Positions 57,606-64,000 of a DNA stretch of 64,000 bases are shown here, one piece after another. The translations under genes and the position numbers were made by a program. The DNA is from Amborella trichopoda (taxonomy: Eukaryota > Streptophyta > Magnoliopsida > Amborellales > Amborellaceae), in assembly GCF_000471905.2 (NCBI RefSeq), contig NW_006499810.1, positions 3,054,563 through 3,118,562 of the forward strand, read 5' to 3'. Numbering within the stretch: the first letter of the stretch is position 1; every line of letters begins with the position of its first letter. Under the pieces are notes generated by a model, which was given only the letters and a program-made list of their open reading frames with translations, was not told where the DNA came from and searched no databases.

Positions 57606-60408
57606 AACTAAATGAAAACTTTCTTCTTCTTCTTTTTTTTTATTTTTTATTTCTTTTTATTTTTTTTTATTTTTTTATTTTTTTAAGGGTTGTAATGGAG
57701 CGTGAGACGTTATATTGGGGTATCCACCATCTTAAGCATCAATGCCCTAACCCCATTTTCTCGTAAATTAAAAATTACTTTGTCATAATTACCATTTGTA
57801 TTGGTGATTGCACACATATTGGGTTTAAAACCACTCGCATACATGTTGGGTATCATGAAAGAATTTGATAATGAATCAAGGGTTCATTGCCTATTCCAAA
57901 TACATGAAATCTTTATGGGTCCATTTTGGAAAACTGATATTTTTGAAAGATATATTTCCTCGAAGATGGGCAAATTCCATTTGGATACTATCTAGATACA
58001 CTTCCACTGCTTGTCTCTTTTTATTTATTTATTTATTTATTTTTGGACAGCTAAGCGGGAAAAGCTTTTCCAACTCATAGTAGAAATGAAACTCAAGACG
58101 TCATGTTGTGGTACAGGCCACCTTGATTACCTATTCCTTGAGCTCATTCCTACTTGTCTCAAATAGAATTGAAAAGATATTTTTCTTGAAATTCTTTATA
58201 ACTTTTATTGTAATTTTTACCAAATTTTAAAGGTAAACTTTTATTGCTATTTGATTATTATAGCACAATTCTTAATAGTTTTCTCCAAAAGGGAAAGAAA
58301 ACCAGTAAAAAATAAAACACAAAATAAAACTAATTAAAGGAAATCGTAAAATACATTCCCGACATCAATAAACATTGAGGGCAAAGCTGAGTTACCAAGC
58401 TTTGTAATGTCCATCAAGCCCAATAATACCTTGACAGATGCGCCCCAGAACCAGAGGAATTAAGGAAAAAAATTTAAAAAAGAAAAGAAAAGAAAATTAT
58501 TTCAAATAGGGTCCATGAGAATCACAAAGATCCTAGTGCTCCTGATAGAAATTAAATTTCCTTTCTAAGCAAAAAATTAAATTATGAGGATTGATTCTAG
58601 GTGTGTTAGATACAACATAAGAGGATGCATAAGAGGTTTGGACCATTCATTCTAATGCACCAAAAATCATCAAATTGATTACTCGGTCGAGCAGGTGAAT
58701 GGTTTCTAGGTTTATTCTTTTGACCGTTTTGGTCTCTCTCTTCCCCAAAGGAGACACTTTCCCTCACCCATTCTCTCTTTAAAACACTCACCAATCCTCT
58801 TATCTGCATGTTCCTTAGAATTCTGCCCACTCCAAAGGTACGTGAGCATTCGGTGCCCCTTTCTAGGAAAATTGTGCATTCAATGATGCTTGAAGCTTCA
58901 ACGTTATGTGTAATCTCTCAATTTTCCTACATTTCCTATTGTTGTTCACCGTGACATCTTGCCTGCAACCCTATGGAAACATCAGATCTTTAAGGGCTTC
59001 GCCATTGATGCAAATGATCACATCACAGGCTCTACTGGGTAAAGGAAAACTTTTTGGAAAGAGGAAGGATATACAGACATATCTTTATTTCTTTCCAACT
59101 GTTCAATGATTGAACCTTAAAACCCAAAAGTTTTATTAAATTGCAGCTCCCATAGAGTAGACAAAAAACCTCATTTCCCTGTCCTTGTCTCCTGTGACTC
59201 CAAATTTTCGTGATTATAGGAAGAAAAATAGAGAAATTTCTCTCAAAACATCATTGCTTGAGCTCTCACACTCTTCTCGTGCAGTCTCCAAAGGAACCCC
59301 TTGAAGGCTTCATCTCACTACAAAAAGTGATGCGCATTCATTTCTTTTACTATTCATTATTCTCACTTCACTTTCTATCAACCAATAATATGAACGTGTG
59401 CTCACATGATGCTAAACATTAATAATTGAAACATACTCATTCTTGAAAAGGCATTTTTAAATGGCCAGAAATGATTAGATGAATGAATAAATAAATCATA
59501 ATTATGCCAATTATAATAATAAATAACTTATTTTATACTGAATTAATACTATTATTTAATTAATGATAATAATAATAGTGACAATAACAATAACAACCAA
59601 TATAAATTGTACCTAAATCTAAATAAACAGGAAAATATGGAATTTTAAATAACTTTCTTGGATTGACCAGAGTGTAAGGATTCATTTCGGGATTAAGAAC
59701 TCAACTGTAAAGAGACTGACTGGGGTGCATTCCTTTGAGAGCTTATATATTAAGGAGTAATGCTAATATCTATTTTATATTATAACATCTATTACAATAT
59801 ATATTATCTTTTACTTAATTTTTAGGCTAACCCTAATAATAAGACTAACTTTTTTAGTTGGAACCCTTAAACGAATGTTAATAATTTCATGTTCATATTG
59901 AATGCGGGACTTATGGTATTTATGGGTATCTTAATAAGCGGGATAAGAGGGAATAAAGGGTGTCAAAGAGTGCACGTACATGCATTGTAGGTCTTATTAA
60001 AATGTTATACATAATGAAATTTGCTGGTACTATAATCGGAGACAATATAGTGATTTTAGCTATACCTATCTTTTCATACCATTAGACATTTATTTAGCGA
60101 AGCAACTAATTCTTTTCATGCAATATTTTATAATAGTGCATAAACATTTGATATACTAATTTGAACAATATAAAAGGACGTTATTTTAGTTATAGTTAAT
60201 TTGGAAAATATCTCTCTTTACACTATTTCGAAGTTTTATTTACCAACTAGCTCAAAGTTTGAAAATATTTCGTAAAACATAAATATCCCACATAAAATAT
60301 CTTCTAACCCCCTGGACTAGTGTTACTCATTTTGACTGCCACTTTCTAACCCTGACAAAATAAGATCGACAAATGTGTCTAACAATTCTAAACCCCACTC
60401 TATAACGA

Positions 60409-60439
<31 letters not shown>

Positions 60440-61059
60440 TGTTTCTTCCCCAAAACCTCTGTCTCTCTCTTGCCCATCTCTCTTTCTGCACTTTTCTTTG
60501 AAGAGAGAAATAAAAGAACTCCTTATAAAGAGGCTTAAAAATAAATAGATATAGATGTTTTTCTTATTTTTGTTTGGGTTAAAAAAGGGCTGTCAAAAGT
60601 GGTAAAGTTGCTCCTAGATATATTATGTGGGATCTCTTTGTTTCCAGAAATTTTTTGAAACCCTGGGTTTGTTGGGAAATAGAATTTCAAAGTAGGATAT
60701 ATAGAGGTGTTTTTCCAGTTAACTCAATTATGATTATATTCAGTAACACTAAGATAAATAAACTAATAGTGCAAAATATATATTATTATGGTGTATATAA
60801 AATAAATATTGTATTATAAAATATTGATGATAATTTTGTTACTATAAGGCATAATCGCTTAATTACTACTTGTTTGAGTGTAAGACGTACCAATCATCTT
60901 AGGATGATTCTATTTATTTTGTCAATTATTATAATATTTAGTACAATATTAAAATTGTATTACTAACTATGATAACTACGAATATCATAATAATTAAGAA
61001 TTAACGACTTCTACTAATAGAAATCATATTAGTTTTCAATAATGAATATTACTATGGTT
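57606..61059. other. AT-rich intergenic DNA, no gene recognised
   Basis: Long T-rich stretches (57620-57690), an (ATTT)n run at about 58020-58043 and a (CT)n run at about 60411-60437. ORFs such as 57801-57995, 58606-58830 (minus) and 58906-59109 have no domain. Nothing suggests a transcript or RNA gene. Confidence 0.5.
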
Positions 61060-61622
61060 TTGATTATCATTATTATTACAGCCTTTATCTAACTAATTGG
61101 GATCAGCTGCATGAATCCAGGTTTGTCATTCTTCTCTATTATGGATCATTGCGTTAGTGAGGCCATAAGTCCCTCGATTTCTCACTACTTCCAACCATAT
61201 TATTTTGGGTCTATCCCATGCCCTTTTTGAGTCTTCCACTTGAACTAACTCACACGTCCTAATATGTGTTGTACTAGGCTTGCGCTGTATATGGCCAACC
61301 ACCTAAGTCTACTTTCTCTCATCTTATCTTATATTGGTGCCATACCTAGATTCTTCTGAATGTATTCATTTTGATTTCTATCGTTTCTTGTCTTGCTACT
61401 CATCCATCACGACATCATCATCTTAGCTGCACTCATTCTATGGATTTGTTCTCTCTTGACCGCCCAACATTCTGTCCTATAAAGCAAAGCCAGTCTCACA
61501 TTTGTCCAATAGAAGCCCTTCAACTTCATAAGTATGCGGCGATCACATCTGATTGCACATCTCTATTTATGTGTGCGACATCTTCCTCAACTAGCCTTCA
61601 AGATACAAAAATACCTAAAAGA
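61060..61622 (-). mobile_element. LINE 3'-end fragment, minus strand (left half of an inverted pair)
   Basis: The reverse complement reads EEDVAH, CDRRILMKLKG, LLYRTECWAVKRE, NEYIQKNLGMAPI, KMRESRLRW and ends at an AT-rich tail (taataataatgataatc) after the ADPN-like end. That end identifies the true LINE 3' terminus. Stops and a few shifts inactivate it. Its 5' truncation lies at about 61622, directly against the plus-strand copy. Confidence 0.8.
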
Positions 61623-62010
61623 TCACACTTTCATTATATTGGGTTGATAATCCATGAAAATGGAGATATTGAGGAAGACGTCGCATGTAGAATTAGAGTG
61701 AGGGGAAAAGGAGATGTGCAACATGAGTTTTATGTGATTGTTGCATACCAATGAAGATGGAGGGAAAATTCTATAGGATAGTTGTGAGATCAACATTATT
61801 TTATGGGGCAGAATATTGGACGGTCAATAAACAACATACCAATAGGATAAGTATAGTTGAGATGAGGATTTTGAGAGAGATGAGTGGTAAGATAAAAAAG
61901 GATATATTTTGAAATGAATACATTAAAAGGAACTTAGGTGAAGCTCCAATAGACAATAAGATAAGAGAAAGTAGACTTATGTTGGCTGGGCATGTGCAAC
62001 ACAGACCTAG
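61610..62010 (+). mobile_element. LINE fragment, plus strand (right half of an inverted pair)
   Basis: The frame reads HFHYIGLIIHENGDIEEDVA, then in other frames GAEYWTVNKQH, RISIVEMRIL and IRESRLMLAGHVQ. It covers the same RT C-terminal region as the minus-strand neighbour and begins at nearly the same homologous point (the F-x-Y-x-G-x-I region). It stops before the 3' terminus, near 62010. Confidence 0.8.
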
Positions 62011-62479
62011 TTAATTATCATGAGGATGATATTAATTATGATTTTTGCTTGGTTATTTAAAGTTACCAATTATAAATTTATTTAAAAATAACGAATTGTA
62101 ATATATGTGTCATTACTTATGAGTAATAGAATTTTGTTATCATAACCAATTGTAATATATGTGTGGTGTCTATAAGGTTGAAACCTTAAACAATCCAATT
62201 AAGGCACACCTCCAAATTTTATCATAGCTTATAATTTTGTTGTAAAACATTATTAGAATTATCTGAAAATCTATTTTCATATCTAAATAAAATTTAAATT
62301 CCAAAAATGGTTAAAATCAAGTAGATCTATAAACATATGTGTTATAGAGTATTTTTTGACCCATGTATCCCCAGTGAGAATAAGAAGGAAGCGAATTGTG
62401 ATCTAGGCCTGCGGGTACTAAAATGCCTGTGGACTATAAAAGCACTGTTGAAATAAACCTGGATATGGAGCGAATTTTA
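62011..62479. other. AT-rich intergenic DNA
   Basis: No coding similarity and no repeat beyond a short internal echo (attgtaatatatgtgt at about 62095 and 62148). Confidence 0.45.
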
Positions 62480-63130
62480 AATGGCGATGGATTGGTCCCA
62501 AAAAGAATGAGGGGGTGGCCTTTGACTCCTTAAGAACACCCACCATGTTTCGTCGCAATCTGATGAAGTTAAGGTGGATCAGACGGAAAACTAATTTTCA
62601 AATTCAGCCCCTAATATGCTGAAAAAGCACCTCTTAACTAAAGCCCTGCTATGGGGACCTCTGATGAGTACTAGACTACTTCCATTGGATTCAGAAGTTT
62701 CGAAAACCTCAAGATATCAAATTTCAGCTCATTCGGACACTTCTGGACCTTTCTGAGACCAACTTACCCAAAAAGGGTAGATTATATAATTCTGGTGCAC
62801 CCTTGGTGAGCTAATCTGTGTCTTATGATTCCAGGATCTCGTTCAATGGGCCATAACTTCTCCATTTCAAGTTCAATCAACCCCAAATTTCAAGAGGTTC
62901 TTTGTCTCGTCGGCACGTACGTTTTGATATATGGCATGACCTGTGACACGGTCAAAGACAGAAGAAATTCTAGAGAGAAGTCCCTTCAAATTTTTGCAAG
63001 AAGGGGATCCCCTCGATTAAACGGTTATATATGAAGGCCCCAACCTCGAATCGAGTTGAAGATGGGTCCATTGCAATCGTGACGTCGAGGACTTCAATTC
63101 AAAGTAAACATCACATGTGATAAAAGACCG
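62480..63130 (+). repeat. Old Tat-like LTR remnant (U3 part)
   Basis: Short blocks follow LTR1-LTR4 in the same order: tttcgtcgcaatctga, aattttcaaattcagcccctaa, ttccattggattcag, tttgtctcgtcgg...cgttttgatatatggca, and cctgtgac...gtcaaagacag. Between blocks the sequence is unalignable, so it belongs to a different, older subfamily. No start, end or internal region was identified. Confidence 0.65.
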
Positions 63131-63312
63131 AAAAGGCTGTATTTTGAGGTTGCAAAAATGAGTTTTTTTCGACAATAAAAATCCATATTTCGGTGACCAA
63201 ATCAAGCCATTTTTGTCGCAAAACGACAATTTTAATACTATGCTGAATTATGTGGTGAGTAGGGGCCTCATTTTTTGATTTAATGTTGGTAGACTAACAA
63301 TGTCTCTTTTAC

Positions 63313-64000
63313 AGTACGCAGATATTATTATCTTTTGTAATCCAGAGGAACAAGAATTAAGGAATTTGTGGGTATTATTAAAGTGTATGGACATCGCAAC
63401 GTATTTCGAAGTGATTTGGAAGAAGCCAATTTGATTAGGATTGAATGTTCAGAGAACTTAGCTGCATCTTTGGCAAAAATTCTTGGATGTGAGGTTAGTA
63501 AGTTTCCTTGCAAATATTTAGGTATTCCTTTATTTCAAGGAAACCAATCGGCAACTATATGGGATCCTATTATTAAAAGATTTAATAAGAAACTAGATCT
63601 ATGGAAGTTTAAAATGTTATCGTTTGGAGGAAGACCTACTATTACGAAATCTACTTTGTCCAACTTAGACATTTACTTTATGTCCATTTTCAGAATGTTG
63701 ACGTAGGTGGTGAAGACTTCAAAAAATATTATGAGATCTTTCTCATGGGGCAATGTAGGAATTGGAAAAAAGTGAAACTTGTGAATTGGGAAAAGGTAAA
63801 CACTTTGAAGAGAGATGGGGTTCTAGGAGTTAAAAAACTCAAATTGATGAACATAGCCTATTGATTAATTGGTAGTGGTGCTTCCAAAATCAGTTTGATT
63901 TTTATGGGGAGAGGCGTTAAAAAAATATATAGAGTAGATGTGTAAGCCCTTCTCTATACATAATCTTTTAGTGAAGCAAGAGGTTGATTACTCCACGCAA
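63313..64000 (+). mobile_element. L1-type LINE reverse transcriptase fragment, runs off the window
   Basis: The first codons read YADIIIFCNPEEQELR, the RT active-site strand, where the second catalytic Asp of the usual F/Y-A-D-D is missing. Then follow LIRIECSENLAASLAKILG, KFPCKYLGIPLFQG, NKKLDLWKFKML and RPTITKSTLSNL. After 63704 the frame is lost. It is nearly co-linear with 51006-51687. RNA-templated DNA synthesis would be the role of an intact copy. Confidence 0.8.

Noticed and set aside
57801..57995. 64-codon ORF directly after the terpene synthase pseudogene
   Set aside because: It has no domain, and it lies after the natural end of the last terpene synthase exon in AT-rich sequence.

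Overview
The window is nuclear DNA from a flowering plant. It shows plant-type LTR retrotransposons (a Ty3/gypsy lineage resembling Tat/Ogre, a Ty3/gypsy element primed by initiator tRNA-Met, and a Ty1/copia remnant), plant L1-type LINEs with a DUF4283-like ORF1, and a terpene synthase pseudogene with the standard plant exon sizes. I cannot name the species. A woody species with a large genome is only a guess. No intact host protein-coding gene, tRNA or rRNA gene was found.

Layout. 1-3063: a decayed Ty1/copia end on the minus strand. 3064-7237: Tat-like element A, truncated on both sides, with gag and protease remnants. 7238-13860: mostly unassigned DNA, with a pair of inverted repeats about 5 kb apart, a G-rich telomere-like tract, a LINE tail and an ORF built on a 156-bp tandem duplication. 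13860-17336: the 5' half of an L1-type LINE (ORF1, endonuclease, start of the RT ORF). 17337-51005: a nest of Tat-like elements. 51006-51687: a 3' piece of an L1-type LINE, probably the other side of the interrupted LINE. 51688-54397: microsatellite and tandem-repeat DNA. 54398-57605: a terpene synthase pseudogene, probably of the TPS-g type, with six recognisable exons. 57606-64000: AT-rich DNA with two LINE tails arranged as an inverted pair, an old Tat-like LTR, and another LINE RT fragment running off the window.

How the nest fits together. The outer element B has LTR1 (17337-21261) and LTR4 (47046-51005). The inner element C has LTR2 (25379-28519) and a truncated LTR3 (40299-41116). Diagnostic sequence differences pair LTR1 with LTR4 and LTR2 with LTR3, which supports C inserted into B rather than a tandem array. 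A reverse-oriented solo LTR (34574-37521) sits inside C. A minus-strand fragment of a different Ty3/gypsy element (about 41117-45000) sits between C and the rest of B. None of the Tat-like copies here keeps reverse transcriptase or RNase H. A stops in protease, B goes from gag to its 3' repeats, and C goes in frame from the gag-protease linker into integrase.

The most interesting observation is in C. Between its integrase and its 3' tandem repeats lies a short sense-strand fragment (about 33465-33730) whose translation matches the N-terminal domain of AGO4-clade Argonautes, the effectors of RNA-directed DNA methylation. A retrotransposon carrying a piece of a gene from the pathway that silences it deserves a direct check.
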